From contig NC_087069.1 of the NCBI RefSeq assembly GCF_963678635.1, positions 8,194,633 to 8,258,632 on the forward strand: 64,000 nucleotides of DNA, given 5' to 3'. The position numbers were made by a program, and so were the translations under genes. The notes beneath the pieces were generated by a model, which searched no databases, had not been told where the DNA came from, and was given only the letters and a program-made list of their open reading frames with translations. The stretch is from Symsagittifera roscoffensis. Lineage: Eukaryota > Xenacoelomorpha > Acoela > Convolutidae. Shown here piece by piece: positions 31,033 through 41,360 of this stretch (within the stretch, counting starts at the first letter, position 1; each line of letters opens with the position of its first letter).

Positions 31033-34000
31033 GTAAGTAAAGTTTCAAACTATGGAATTATAGCGGGAATTAATCAAGTTGTTTGAAATTTCGAGCGACC
31101 TTTTTCAAAGATTCATGACAACAAATTAGACCATTATTGAACAGTGTTCATCAAAAACACCTTGATCATTTTTATTGAAGGGCTCATATGCAATTTGGAG
31201 CAATAAGATAACATCCCGTTATCCTAGAGCGTTGGTTTTTTTTGGGGGGGGGGGGGGGGTCAACTCGATTCGAGTTTTTATAATTAGATACGACATCGTG
31301 ACAGCGGTCCACTCCACTACGTTTTCATGTGCAAAGAACTTCCCGTAATTTTTTGCACTTCAATTGATAAAGAAGTTGCGCTGAGGTGTTTTAATTGTAA
31401 TCAAATGACACTATCTAAGAGTACATTAGGAGTGGCTAAACCGGTACTAATTGAAAAAAGAAGAAAAAGTTAAATGCATAATTAAAGTGTTTAAAACAAT
31501 TAAAACCTTGTAGCTACCAGTTGAGCAGCATTTTGGTCCATTTTTTTAGTACGCTTTTGGCGTCAAAATACCCTAGTTTTAACAAAAAGTTCAATTTTTT
31601 GGCCTGTTTTTCTAAGATTTGCCTGCGCAGCAGAAAATTTGGTCAAATAGGGACTTTATAAGTCATTGGTGAGAGATGAGAAAATTAATTTGATCTACTT
31701 TAAAAAAACTGTCGACAAATTTTTTGAATTTTTTTTTTCGAAATCCCCCCCCCCCTCGAGAAAATTCTAGATCCGTCGCCCCTGTTAGAGTACACAGGAC
31801 TATACTTTCAAACCGGAGATGTCAGATGAGAGATTTTTAACGCATCATAAAGTTACGACTTTTTTGTATACTTAAAAACGTTTTGATCTAATATGAAATG
31901 GTAGAGCGGTGAAATGCTCTTAGCTTAGACTTCACTTGAACTTGTTTGTTTCTATTGTCAGATAAGAAATAGATTTTTTTGTTCGGAAACAGTAGTTATA
32001 GCGAAGGTAATCTATATATTTTTCTAAGTAATTCAGAAGTCTTTGCTGGGTACGGGGTTCTTGAATAAACTTCCATTTAAGAAAAAATGCGAGAATTTTT
32101 ATCAAAAGCATAAGATTGCATAAACTAAACTGATTGGAAAACGAAAACAGTTGAGCGCAAGTGGAAGCCACAATTTGTTCTAAAGATATTTTCTGCCAGT
32201 GTCAGTGACGCAAAACAACTGTTATTTTTATGAATAATGAAACGAAAATTGATGAACAATAGCGTTTAAAATATACTTTAATTGGTAGAACTTGAACCCA
32301 GTGGCTTGCCAAAAAAGTTTTCTAGGGGGGTGTTTCCAAAAAAAGCAAATTTCACGGACGTTTTTTTAAGGTCGTCAATTACATTTTCGGAGCTCTTCTA
32401 AAGTATTATAAGGACCCTACTTTGTGAAAAATGTTCTGCGCCGCATGCAAGTTTTTAAAAAAAAAACAGGCCAAAAAAGCGTGAAAGAAACAAAACTTGT
32501 AAGGCAATTTGATGGAGGATAGTTCATCTTAGTGTTACATTTTCTTGAACAGCATAGGAAGCCCAATTCCAATAATTTTCTTTTCGTAATTTATTGCTTG
32601 TATTGATGTTTTTTTTTCAATTATTTAGACATTGGTTGTCGTTCTATTGTTCCTGACAATTTCTTTATCAAATGAAACAAAAAAGATCAAGGCACAACAC
32701 ACTGACGCCAATCGAGTGAACGATGACAACAGCAATCGTTTTACAGAAAACCTCGCTCGACTGGCAGACGGTTTGGCAAACATTTCAATCAAAGTTGAGA
32801 GAGTTGAGAGTGATTTGGCCTATCATTCCAACATGGTTGCGGGTGATATCGCTAACATTTCCACCAAAATTGATAGTGTTGCGGGTGATTTAGTAATTAT
32901 ATCCAGCAGAATTGAGAGGGTAGAGGTGAATTTGGAAGAAATAACAGTAAGTTATCTAGAAAACCGTTTTCTATGTATGATTTAGGAAACTTTACAATTG
33001 AATGTCAAAAAAAGGTCAAAAAATCTTGCAGCATTGCAATCACAATACACAAAAACAAATGCTAAAAGCGGATATTGAGAACAAAAAAACTATCCTGGAG
33101 GCTAATAACTAAAAAACGCTCATCTTAGAAAAAACGCGGCAACAATATAAAAAAGCATGTACAAAAATTAGTTTTATTCAAGCATTTGCAGCAAAAATTT
33201 TGAAAAAGCTGAACATATGATTTATCTAAGGGTCTTCCTAGTCCCCTTAAAGCATGACAAGTTGGTATATAAAAATTTTTGTATTAAAATTGAATCAATT
33301 TCACTAAACAAATGCTAACTATCAGAGCGGCGCATGTCAAAATGAAGCAATTACATCTAACTTAGCCTGAAACAGACCTCCTCCCGGATGTTTCTTGCGC
33401 TTTTTTTCATAGAAAATTCACAAAATTGGGTCCAAATGCGTTCTAAAATACCGTTTAGTTCCCGAAAAGCAGTTTTCTGGGTTGAATTTACAAAAGAATT
33501 ACTCCTGTTCTTGAAGAAAGGGATTGTAATTTTTAAGTTGACCCGCATTTCAGTTGGGACAGGAGATAGTTTTACAGAGGCGAAAACAATTTGACATTTT
33601 ATTCAACCGCACGTTTGGGGAGTATGAAGCAGGTTTTGGAGACTTTTCCGGAGCTGGAGATATGTGGCTGGGGTTGAACAGAATGCACAGGTTGACACAA
33701 AAAGGAAGATGGAACCTTCGAGTTTCGATGCGCAGTTTCTCCGACAATACACTTTTTTGGGGCGAATGGCCAGGTAAACTAAACAAACAGTCATCATAAC
33801 ACAGCTTTCAATGAAATGTTTAAAAATGAGAAAAAAATATCAAGAAAACACCCGCATACTGTTGTCAATCAATAAAAAGGGCATTGTCAAAGTAACTTCC
33901 ACTTTTAATTAGATATTTTGATCTCAGTGCAACTTAACGTATTTTAAAAATAATTGTCTAAACAAGATAATGAAAATGTTGAAAACAACGGCTTAGATTA

Positions 34001-36531
34001 AGAAATGGATTTTGATAAGGATTGCAACCTTTTTTATTCAGATTTATAGTTAAAAAACGTTTGCTATGAATCAATTCAAAATTGGTTTCGTTTGGTTCAA
34101 AAAGCAAATGTAAAAACCAGTTTTATTCGGTTTTAGAATCATTTAAATTTATTTTTTGGCATTTTTTTGGTTTTAAATTTATCCAGATTTTAGTAACAAA
34201 AGAATCGAACTAATCAATTTGAAATGAATTTTATCCGCTTTTTTAAACTCATTTGAAACAGTCTATCTACACATAACTTTCAGATTTTGTAGACTATCAA
34301 ACAACAGAGAAAAATGGAAACAAAAATATAACGTAAAACTTTCAATTGAATTTTGCGATGTTTGACCTGAAAAAATTCCAGTAACTCTAAGTATAAGTAA
34401 CTCTAGGTATAAAAATAGTTTCTCATAAATTTGATTTTTTTCCATCTGTTCATTCCGCCCAGAACGTTGATTAAAAAGATATTTGTAAAAGCTGAATTAT
34501 TTCACCTTACATTTTACGGGAACCCCTAGATTTACACTTTTTTTTAAAGTGGCTCTAGCTCTCTGAAGCTCTCATGGAGATTTTTTTGGTAATAAATGTT
34601 TCTAAAGCTACAACAAAAATCATGTTTAAGTTAATTTTCTTGAATTTTTGGTAGATTTCACTACTTCAAAAAATCTATTTGAACCGATTTTTTAGGCAAA
34701 AAAATATTTTTTTTCTGACTCGGAATCAATTTTTTACCGTAAAAATCCGTGTTGACTTTTGAAAACATTCTTGGATTCTATCATTTTTCATCGAAATCTT
34801 CAAAATTGTGACTCAATTTTTTTTGAAAAAATTGATATGAAAGATTCCTATATCATCGAGAAAAGTTTTTGATTTACAATAGGATGTCATAAACATAAAT
34901 ATCGTCCAATAACTATAATGTCAATTTTTAAATCCTCTATTATTCACAAACATTTATCATAGGTTAGATTTTTTTTGATTTGGGCCCGGACAACAATAGT
35001 TTTCAAATGGCTAAACAAAATTTTCATCAAACATCACAACGCCCAGTTGTTGAGTCAAAAATTGAGCGATTAAAAAAATTATTTTAATTTTCCGATCTTT
35101 AAACAACTTTCTATTTTATAAAAATAAGGAAAAAAAATTGGCTGCATTTACTCAGTTTTAATGAGAATGTAATCGCCAATTGATCATACTAGCCCTTTTG
35201 AAACCCTAATGTTTTGGTTAAAAAGCTCGTAAATGGGTTAACTTTCATGCTTAGAGTTTAAGTCAATATCGTTTTTCAACCTGTGTCAAAAAATTGGTTT
35301 TATGCGCAAAAATGTTTTCCAAATCTGCTAACCTCGTCTTGACCACCATAGACCGAAAATGCTAATCAATCGGTTTCATGAACTAAGTCTATATGAACTA
35401 CGGTTTCATGAACTAAGGCAATATCGTTTTTCAACCTGTGTCAGAAAATTTGTTTTATGCGCAAAAGTGTTTTCCAAACCTGCTATCCCCGGCTTGACCA
35501 CCATAGACCGAAAATGCTCATCAAACGGTTTCATGAAATAAGTTTATAGAAAATACTAGTCAAACAAACATGATACCTTTTGCTAAAATGGTGTTTTTAA
35601 ATTTTCAAAGAACTTGAGTTTCGAAAATGCCCCGAAATTTTTTGATTCTTTTTCACTAGCAAAAAAACTATAGTACTCCAACAAACAATTCCAAAAAATG
35701 TTTGTGCGCAGAACTTAGTCCTGGATAAATTAAACTTTTTTCCATTTCTCTGACATAAGGTTTTTCAACAACGCTGAAACCGCCTTTTTTGTATTTCATG
35801 TTTATGTATGCCTTGATCAATGCCTGATTAATTAAATTTATTTTCCTTATAAAGATCATTTTTGAAAATTTTATTGAGTTTCAAAAGTTTGGTACTGTTT
35901 ATGACTTCGAACAGTTTTTCGGTTTGAAAAGCAAAAAAAGGAAAAACGGCAATGTAATTGCTACAAATATTTTGTTACTGAATGAGAATTATGTCACTTT
36001 GTCCTTTACATTCAAAAATATAACAAAAACATGAGTTCTGCAGATAAAGGCCAGTCAGAATTGTCAGGGTATCGCCTGGTACAAGCGATCTTAATTTGCT
36101 GTCTTTCAACAAAAATCATCTGTGCATTTTCGGGTGAAAAAATTTTAAGCGTAATTCGAAGGGGATAAATTTGCTGTGTTTTAGACTTCAAGATCCAACC
36201 CGCTCCCTTTTACGAAATATCTTTCGGCACAATGGTGGCAAAGAGTGAAAATATGCGCAACACCACTGGTACTAATAATGGCCTTGATTATCACAACGGA
36301 ATGGCTTTCACAACGACTGACAGAGATCAAGACACACGTAGTGGCAACTGTGCTCTACGGTATGGGGGAGGCGGTTGGTGGTACAGAAATTGTCATGAAG
36401 TAAATCTGAATGGAAGAAGGTCCACTTCAGATGCAATAGACTGGCATCAAATGGCATTTTGTAAGATAGATGATGGTGATCGATGGACAATGCTTTCATC
36501 CAGTGAGATGAGAATGATTCGAGTCGGCTGA
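30727..36531 (+). CDS. gene B: type II membrane protein with coiled-coil stalk and fibrinogen-like C-terminal domain
   Basis: Four exons (30727-31032, 32629-32946, 33554-33773, 36185-36531), GT-AG introns and consistent phases give 396 residues. An acidic cytoplasmic N-terminus of ~83 residues is followed by a ~30-residue hydrophobic signal-anchor across the exon 1/2 junction and a ~90-residue stalk with heptads and three NIS/NET sequons. The C-terminal fibrinogen-related domain (FReD) shows QRR...F, GFG...WLGL, the calcium-site motif DRDQD and the NCA...WWYRNC disulfide pair. FReDs in animals bind carbohydrate or acetyl ligands and often act in innate recognition, so a surface recognition receptor is inferred. 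The usual N-terminal FReD segment with its first disulfide is missing. An unrecognised exon or true loss are both possible. An AATAAA lies 180 bp after the stop. Confidence 0.75.
31200..31300 (+). repeat. T8-G17 homopolymer tract in gene B intron 1
   Basis: A T run is followed by about 17 G at roughly 31240-31258, able to form G-quadruplex. The G-run resembles those next to the hAT-like MITE termini elsewhere (for example 48632-48643), but no terminus is visible here. Confidence 0.4.
31545..31784 (+). mobile_element. hAT-like MITE copy in gene B intron 1
   Basis: Blocks TACGCTTTTGGCGTCAAAAT, TTGGCCTGTTTTTC and GCCTGCGCAGCAG precede a C11 run and the terminus TCTAGATCCGTCGCCCCTG at 31784 (family CCTAGATCCGCCCCTG with a small insertion). 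The left terminus is absent. Confidence 0.5.
32303..32485 (+). mobile_element. hAT-like MITE fragment in gene B intron 1
   Basis: Starts CAGTGGCTTGCC with a G6 run nearby. Then come TTTTTTTAAGGTCGTCAATT, TTTTCGGAGCTCTTCTAAAG, TTCTGCGCCGCATGC and AACAGGCCAAAAAAGCG, in the order of the 48606 copy. It is truncated on the right. Confidence 0.45.
32629..32946 (+). CDS. gene B exon 2 (anchor end and coiled-coil stalk)
   Basis: Acceptor TTCAATTATTTAG and donor GTAAGT, phase 0 at both ends, 106 codons. After the last hydrophobic residues and SNETKK it encodes about three related ~20-residue stalk repeats (LANISIKVERVESDL, IANISTKIDSVAGDL, VIISSRIERVEVNL) with a/d-position I, V and L, predicting a multimerising coiled coil. 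The NIS sequons sit inside the repeats. Confidence 0.7.
33554..33773 (+). CDS. gene B exon 3 (fibrinogen-like domain, first part)
   Basis: Acceptor CGCATTTCAG, donor GTAAAC, phase 0 in and phase 1 out. It encodes IVLQRRKQFDILFNRTF then GEYEAGFG and MWLGLNRMHRLTQKG, the conserved middle of a FReD. The upstream CDM/GGWT part usual before QRR is not present in this exon, and none was seen in the 607-bp intron before it. Confidence 0.75.
35264..35565 (+). repeat. 155-bp tandem duplication in gene B intron 3
   Basis: Units start with CAATATCGTTTTTCAACCTG at 35264 and 35419. Both contain TTTATGCGCAAAA and TTGACCACCATAGACCGAAA and end with CGGTTTCATGAA. Divergence is about one base in ten. Confidence 0.7.
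36045..36092 (+). repeat. family X terminal fragment
   Basis: AAAGGCCAGTCAGAATTGTC followed by a GGG/CCT stem and GTACAAGCGATCTT matches the last ~45 bp of family X. Confidence 0.35.
36185..36531 (+). CDS. gene B exon 4 (fibrinogen-like domain, C-terminal part)
   Basis: Completes a split Asp codon and encodes the FReD P-region: MAFTTTDRDQD (calcium site), NCAL...WWYRNC (disulfide and ligand pocket), NLNG and a C-terminal strand ending RMIRVG before TGA. The core motifs are intact, arguing for a functional fold despite the short N-terminal part of the domain. Confidence 0.75.
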
Positions 36532-36710
36532 CTGGAGGACAAACTAAGATTAGAGAAGATGACTATAGAAGAACATTAACTAACCACAAAAGATTGATTG
36601 GAACTAATTTCAGACATAAACTTTTCTGGAATACCCAAAACGTTTTCAAATTCAATTCATGAAATTAACATATTGATTTATAGATTACTCGCTAAACATT
36701 TGAGAATTTT

Positions 36711-36716
36711 AATAAA
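36711..36716 (+). terminator. polyadenylation signal of gene B
   Basis: AATAAA 180 bp after the gene B stop, in a T/A-rich context. It is the first canonical hexamer downstream of the stop. Confidence 0.55.
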
Positions 36717-36719
36717 ATT

Positions 36720-37530
36720 TAATTAAGAAATTTGCTGTAAATTTTCTATTTTAAGCTTAAAATGAATGAGAAAAGCTACCAATCAATCAAAAGTTATTCA
36801 CAAAACTATATCATTGAATTTGATTTTTAAATTTAAAAATTGTCAGCAAAACAACTCTTATTAAAAGATTCACATTGGAAAATTATTGATAGCAAAACTC
36901 GGAATATTAATTTACTGTAAAACACCGTCTGAGAAAAAAAAAGGTTTTAGAATGGTTCCTGTAAGCTATGAGAAAGAAATCAGTAACACTACTGAGATGG
37001 TGAACTGTATTTACCGTATGGGTTGAACTTTGGTTGAGTCTGTTCAACTTTTGTCATATGAGGCTGATTCTGGTTAACTTTTTTCGATCATAGTCATTGT
37101 TGGCGAACTTTGCGGATCTCGTTAACTTTGATGTCAAAGTTCGTCATAGTGTATGAGTATCATAATCATTGACTAGCCTGGATTAATTTAAAATTTTGAA
37201 ATTTTGAAGGCTTGGAATCAATTTAGATCTCGCCAAGTATTTCTTCGCTTTCTTTTTTCTAAAAAATAGATTTTATAAAAAATTGTTTCTTCAAAAAGTA
37301 ATCACCTTGTTTTTCATTCGTAGTTTCATTAGATAAGCCATTTTTTTTCAACTGACTCGGGATTCTGCAGTTTGTTTTATAATGTCATAATATTTTAAGG
37401 TCTCTTATTTTTTCATTTCGTGGTAAAATTTTGTGTTCAAGTCATTCTAAAGTTGACCAGAATTAATTCTTTGTGTCTTAAAAACTTATAATTTTTGTGT
37501 AAAAGAAAGCAACAAATAGGACACCAGTTG
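36720..37530. other. intergenic, nothing assigned
   Basis: AT-rich, no ORF of note. A small palindrome AACTTTGATGTCAAAGTT lies near 37115-37140 among several GTTAACTTT or GAACTTT words. Confidence 0.4.
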
Positions 37531-37559
37531 ACTCATGTTTCGCAGTTGAACAAATAGTC

Positions 37560-38840
37560 TGTAATTCTGTCGAACTGTATTGATTGACCCTGATCAACTC
37601 TTGTGTCGATTCTGTCGACATTGATTGACACTGATATACCCATGCGTCGATTCTGTCGAATGAAATTGAACCTGATATGATCATGAGTCGACACTGTCGA
37701 TTCCATTTGACCCTGATAAACCCATGTGTCGACTCTGTCCAATTAAATTGACCCTGTTACGATCATGTGTTGACTCTGTCGACTCCATTCGACCCTGATT
37801 AACCCATGTGTCGACAACGTCGAGTGAAATCGACCCTGATCAACTCTTTTGTATCGACTCTGTCGACATTGATTGATCCTGATACATCCATATGTCAACT
37901 CTGTCGAAAGAAATCCATCCTGATATACTCATGCGTCGACACTGTCGAATGAAATCGACCCTGGTAAACTCATGTGTCGACTCTGTTGAAAGAAAACGAC
38001 CATGATAAACCAATGTGTCGAATCTGTCGACTAAAGTTGACCCTGATGTGCTCAAGTGTCGACTCTGTCGCAAGAACTTTACCCCGATCGGCTAATGAGT
38101 CGACTCTGTCGACTGTGATTGACCCTGATTGACACGTGTGTCAAAATGTCGTCTGCGTTTGATCATGATTGCCTCATGTAACCACTGTGTTGACACTGAT
38201 TGACCCTGATTGGCTAATTTGTTGACTACTCTGTCGTCTGAAATCGACCCTCTTATGCTCATATGTCGACTCTGTCAAATCAAATTGACCTTTATCGGCT
38301 AATGTGTTGGCTCTGTCGACTGTGATTGACCCTGATATGCACTTGTGTGGACTCTGTCGACTGATATCGACGCTGATATGCCCATGTTTCAACTCTGATG
38401 AATGAGTTCGACCCCGATATGCTCAGGTTTCGGTTCCGTCGACTGAAATTGACCCTGATATACGCATGTGTCGACCTTGTTGACCTTGATTGACCCTGAT
38501 TGGCATCAAAATTGTCGTCTGCGTTTGATCATGATTGCCTCATGTGACGACTGTGTTGACATTGATTGACCCTAATTGGCTCATTTGTTGACTACTCTGT
38601 CGACTGAAATCGACCCTCTTATGCTCATATGTCGACTCTGTCAAATCAAATTGACCCTTATCGGCTCATGTGTTGGCTCTATCGACTGTGATTGACCCTG
38701 ATATGCTCATGTGTGGACTCTGTCGACTGATATCGACGCTGATATGCCCATGTTTCGTTTCTGATGAATGAATTCGACCCCGATATGCTCAGGTTTCGGT
38801 TCTGTCGACTGAAATTGACCTGATATACGCATGTGTCGAC
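37560..38840. repeat. minisatellite 2, ~41-bp unit with 366-bp higher-order repeat (left part)
   Basis: About 31 monomers of the type GTGTCGACTCTGTCGACTGA + AATTGACCCTGATATGCTCA. From 38151 a block of about nine monomers repeats at 38517 (366-bp period) with the same monomer variants in the same order (GTTGGCTCT, GTGTGGACTC, TCAGGTTTCGGTT). GTCGAC sites recur throughout. LTR-B interrupts the array at 38840/44915. Confidence 0.85.
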
Positions 38841-39049
38841 TGAGATAGGGACCAGTTTTAAGTTTATGTAAATGCCATCAATTGTTTTCTTTCTGTCTAG
38901 AGACCTGCTCTTTTGACCTTGTGATCTCTAACGTCTGTTCCGATCTGAAATACAGCAGTGCAGTAAGTTTTCGATTTGATGCCTAACAGTTGGACTAAAA
39001 ATACAACTTATTTACAATCTTTTCATATTCCAGACATTCGACTTTAACA
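38841..39049 (+). repeat. LTR-B 5' LTR
   Basis: TGAGATAGGGACCAG ... CATTCGACTTTAACA, 209 bp. Its last base is the A of the gag ATG. Compared with the 3' LTR it differs at two sites (CAGCAG/CAACAG and AGTTTTCG/AGATTTCG). Confidence 0.9.
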
Positions 39050-41181
39050 TGGCGCAGCCAGCAGAGAAAAAAGGAGGGGGGAAACATCCATTAAACATTG
39101 TAGCATTTTGGGAAGTACGAACACCAGAACCTCCAGTCTATTGGGAAGAGTGGATAATCAAGTTTCACTGGGGGATGATCGCAAAGTACGATATTGATCC
39201 CGATGATTTCTATTTTGCGAATACTCTAAATGCGGCGGCCGTCGGGGCGTTACCTGAAGAAGTAAATGGGAAAAACCGTCTCGATTCAGAAAAGAAGTTA
39301 AAGTCTAATCTATATCTATGTATCGGAGACGAGGCGCAAAGAATATTCAAAGCACGGAAACCGACGGTTAACATCAAAACTGAACGGTACCCACGGGTTC
39401 TAGATGAGATGCAAAACGTGTTCCAAAGAGAGAGGAATGTAACACATGAACGGGGTCTTTTCTACGGAAGAAAACAGCGTGAGAACGAAACGTTTGAAAA
39501 GTTTCATGCGGAACTAAGCGCCCTAGCAGGTAGATGTGATTTTGCAAATGCAGCCGAAAATATTCGTGACATTTTCATTATGAACATGCGGGAGTCTGAT
39601 TGCCAACGAGAATTATCACGATCAACAAAATTACCTGAAGAAGTCTACAGGATCGCATTGTCATACGAACGCGGGGAGCGCGCATACAAATCATATACGG
39701 GATCGTCAGCTCCGGCTATTTCAATAAAACAAGGACCGGTGAGTAACATAAGGAGGGGACAAGGATTTTTTCGAAGTCGCGGACGTGGGGGACGTGGAGG
39801 ATACACCCAAGGACCAAGTAGTAGTGGAGAAAGCGGAAATAATCGTAGGTGTTACAATTGCGACGCACCAAATTTTACCCTGGATCATATTGCGAGCTGT
39901 CCTGCAAGAGGAGCAACATGTAACTCATGCCGAAAATTGGGTCAATTTGAACGAACATGCCGAGGAGTTAGAAGAGGTACTAACCATTGGAGGGGACGAG
40001 GACGAGTCGGACTGGTTAGGGAGGAAAATGAGCACCACCAAAGTACACAAAACGTAACTGATTTGAACGAAGATCCAGTGTCGTGGGTCAATCAGCAGGG
40101 GTGCGGGGAAAACGAATCCATGACGTCGGGATCGGACGATTACATGGTAATGTCAATACACAGGAAGAGGAATGAATCCGAACTAAAGCTCCCTGGGGCC
40201 CGCGTGCAAGTTGAAGTAGCAGGGAAGAAAATGTGGTTGTGGATCGATAGTGGATCCCCAGTGACCATTTTTAGCATTAACGACCTAAAAGCAACGTTAG
40301 GTAAGGTGAATATCCAACTAAAACCTTCAAAAGACGAATTCCTGGATTATAACAACAATCGAATAAACATACTGGGGAAGATAACAGTGATGATGTCATT
40401 AAACGGCTGGGCAGCACCAGCACAAGTGTCGGTTATATCCGGGAATCATCAGTCCATCCTGGGGCGGGATCTTATGGGCACCCTGGGCCTCGAGTTAGTT
40501 CAACGGAAGAAAGTGATGGGAATCACAGGGGAAGGAATCAGTCAAGAGGAGGAGAAATATGACGAATTGCAAACATACTTCTGTAAGTTGTACCCAAATT
40601 TGTTTACTAGGATAGGGAAAATCCGGAATGCAAAAGTAAGAGCCGAATTTTTTGACAATTTGAGGCCCATACAGCAAAAAGGACGCAGGGTACCGATTAG
40701 TCTGCAAGATAAGGTGGATAAAGAAATCCATCGGCTGATAAATGAAGGGCATATCGTAAAATTACAAGAATGCTCAGATAAGTATTTCGTCTCTCCCATC
40801 GTAATTACAGTAAAAAAAGATGGAAGTATAAAAATAGCACTGGAGTCAAGAGAGTTAAACAAGCAGGTACATAAAAATATGTACCAAATGCCAAATATTG
40901 ACGAATTAATAGACGGAGTAAGCCAGATAATAGCGGAGAAAAAAGCGGGGAATGTATACTTTACAACGTTGGACTTCACATATACGTACGGACAAGTCGC
41001 TTTAGAACAAAAAACAAGCGAACAATGCAATTTCTCGCTTGTTATTGGGAAATCCACAGGAACTTATCGTTTTAAAAATGGATTTTACGAGTTGACGTCA
41101 ATGCCGGCGGAATTCCAAAAAGTAATTGACAATTTGCTTAAAGAGTTCCCTCAAGCTAACGCGTTCATTGATGATATCTGA
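39049..41181 (+). CDS. LTR-B gag-protease-RT open frame, ended by TGA inside RT
   Basis: 710 codons from the ATG at the LTR edge. Residues ~1-230 are a gag capsid region. Residues ~240-262 are an RG-rich stretch, followed by two knuckles. The first (C267, C270, H279, C283) has wide CX2CX8HX3C spacing. The second (C291, C294, Q299, C304) has Gln where His should bind zinc. An aspartic protease box D400-S401-G402 follows, then Ty3/gypsy RT from ~545 with LDFTYTYGQV and FIDD. A TGA at 41179-41181, one codon after FIDD, ends the frame in mid-RT, and RT homology continues in the same frame beyond it. Readthrough, a point mutation or a base-calling error could explain it. Confidence 0.85.
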   Translation: MAQPAEKKGGGKHPLNIVAFWEVRTPEPPVYWEEWIIKFHWGMIAKYDIDPDDFYFANTLNAAAVGALPEEVNGKNRLDSEKKLKSNLYLCIGDEAQRIFKARKPTVNIKTERYPRVLDEMQNVFQRERNVTHERGLFYGRKQRENETFEKFHAELSALAGRCDFANAAENIRDIFIMNMRESDCQRELSRSTKLPEEVYRIALSYERGERAYKSYTGSSAPAISIKQGPVSNIRRGQGFFRSRGRGGRGGYTQGPSSSGESGNNRRCYNCDAPNFTLDHIASCPARGATCNSCRKLGQFERTCRGVRRGTNHWRGRGRVGLVREENEHHQSTQNVTDLNEDPVSWVNQQGCGENESMTSGSDDYMVMSIHRKRNESELKLPGARVQVEVAGKKMWLWIDSGSPVTIFSINDLKATLGKVNIQLKPSKDEFLDYNNNRINILGKITVMMSLNGWAAPAQVSVISGNHQSILGRDLMGTLGLELVQRKKVMGITGEGISQEEEKYDELQTYFCKLYPNLFTRIGKIRNAKVRAEFFDNLRPIQQKGRRVPISLQDKVDKEIHRLINEGHIVKLQECSDKYFVSPIVITVKKDGSIKIALESRELNKQVHKNMYQMPNIDELIDGVSQIIAEKKAGNVYFTTLDFTYTYGQVALEQKTSEQCNFSLVIGKSTGTYRFKNGFYELTSMPAEFQKVIDNLLKEFPQANAFIDDI
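39050..39064 (+). promoter_or_regulatory. LTR-B primer-binding site, tRNA-Ser-like
   Basis: TGGCGCAGCCAGCAG directly follows the LTR. It would pair with a tRNA 3' end of the form ...GCGCCA. From general knowledge a typical animal tRNA-Ser would match 13 of 15 positions. The site lies inside the gag coding sequence, starting one base after the A of the ATG. Confidence 0.55.
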
Positions 41182-41360
41182 ATTTCTTCGAAAGGAACTA
41201 AGATCGAACACATCGCGTTGGTCGAGAAGATATTGAAAAAGCTGGATATTTCTAATGTTGCTTTAAAGTTAAAAAAATGCGAATTTGCGAAAACAGAGTG
41301 CGAGTGGCTCGGATTTCGAATTGGGGAAAGTGGTATCACACCCTTAGTAAGAAAAACACA
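41182..41360 (+). pseudogene. LTR-B RT thumb segment between TGA and frameshift
   Basis: In the frame of the upstream ORF the sequence still encodes RT thumb/connection residues (IEHIALVEKILKKL, ECEWLGFRI) up to about 41360. The pol frame then moves to the next ORF by a one-base change near AGAAAAACACAATTG. The ATG at 41277 of the downstream frame is internal and its first ~28 residues are out-of-frame noise. Confidence 0.75.

Larger units (their letters stand above)
33774..36184 (+). other. gene B intron 3
   Basis: 2.4 kb, GTAAAC ... GCTGTGTTTTAG. It holds the 155-bp tandem duplication at 35264 and a family X tail scrap at 36045-36092. No exon-like frame was seen. Confidence 0.6.

Noticed and set aside
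32947-33553. missing FReD exon in gene B intron 2
   Set aside because: No frame with the expected Cys/GGWT pattern and splice sites was found on inspection. Only transcripts could settle it.
37478-38392. minus-strand ORFs encoding STESTHE/RVDFIRQ-like repeats
   Set aside because: By-products of the ~41-bp minisatellite, with no start context or conservation evidence.
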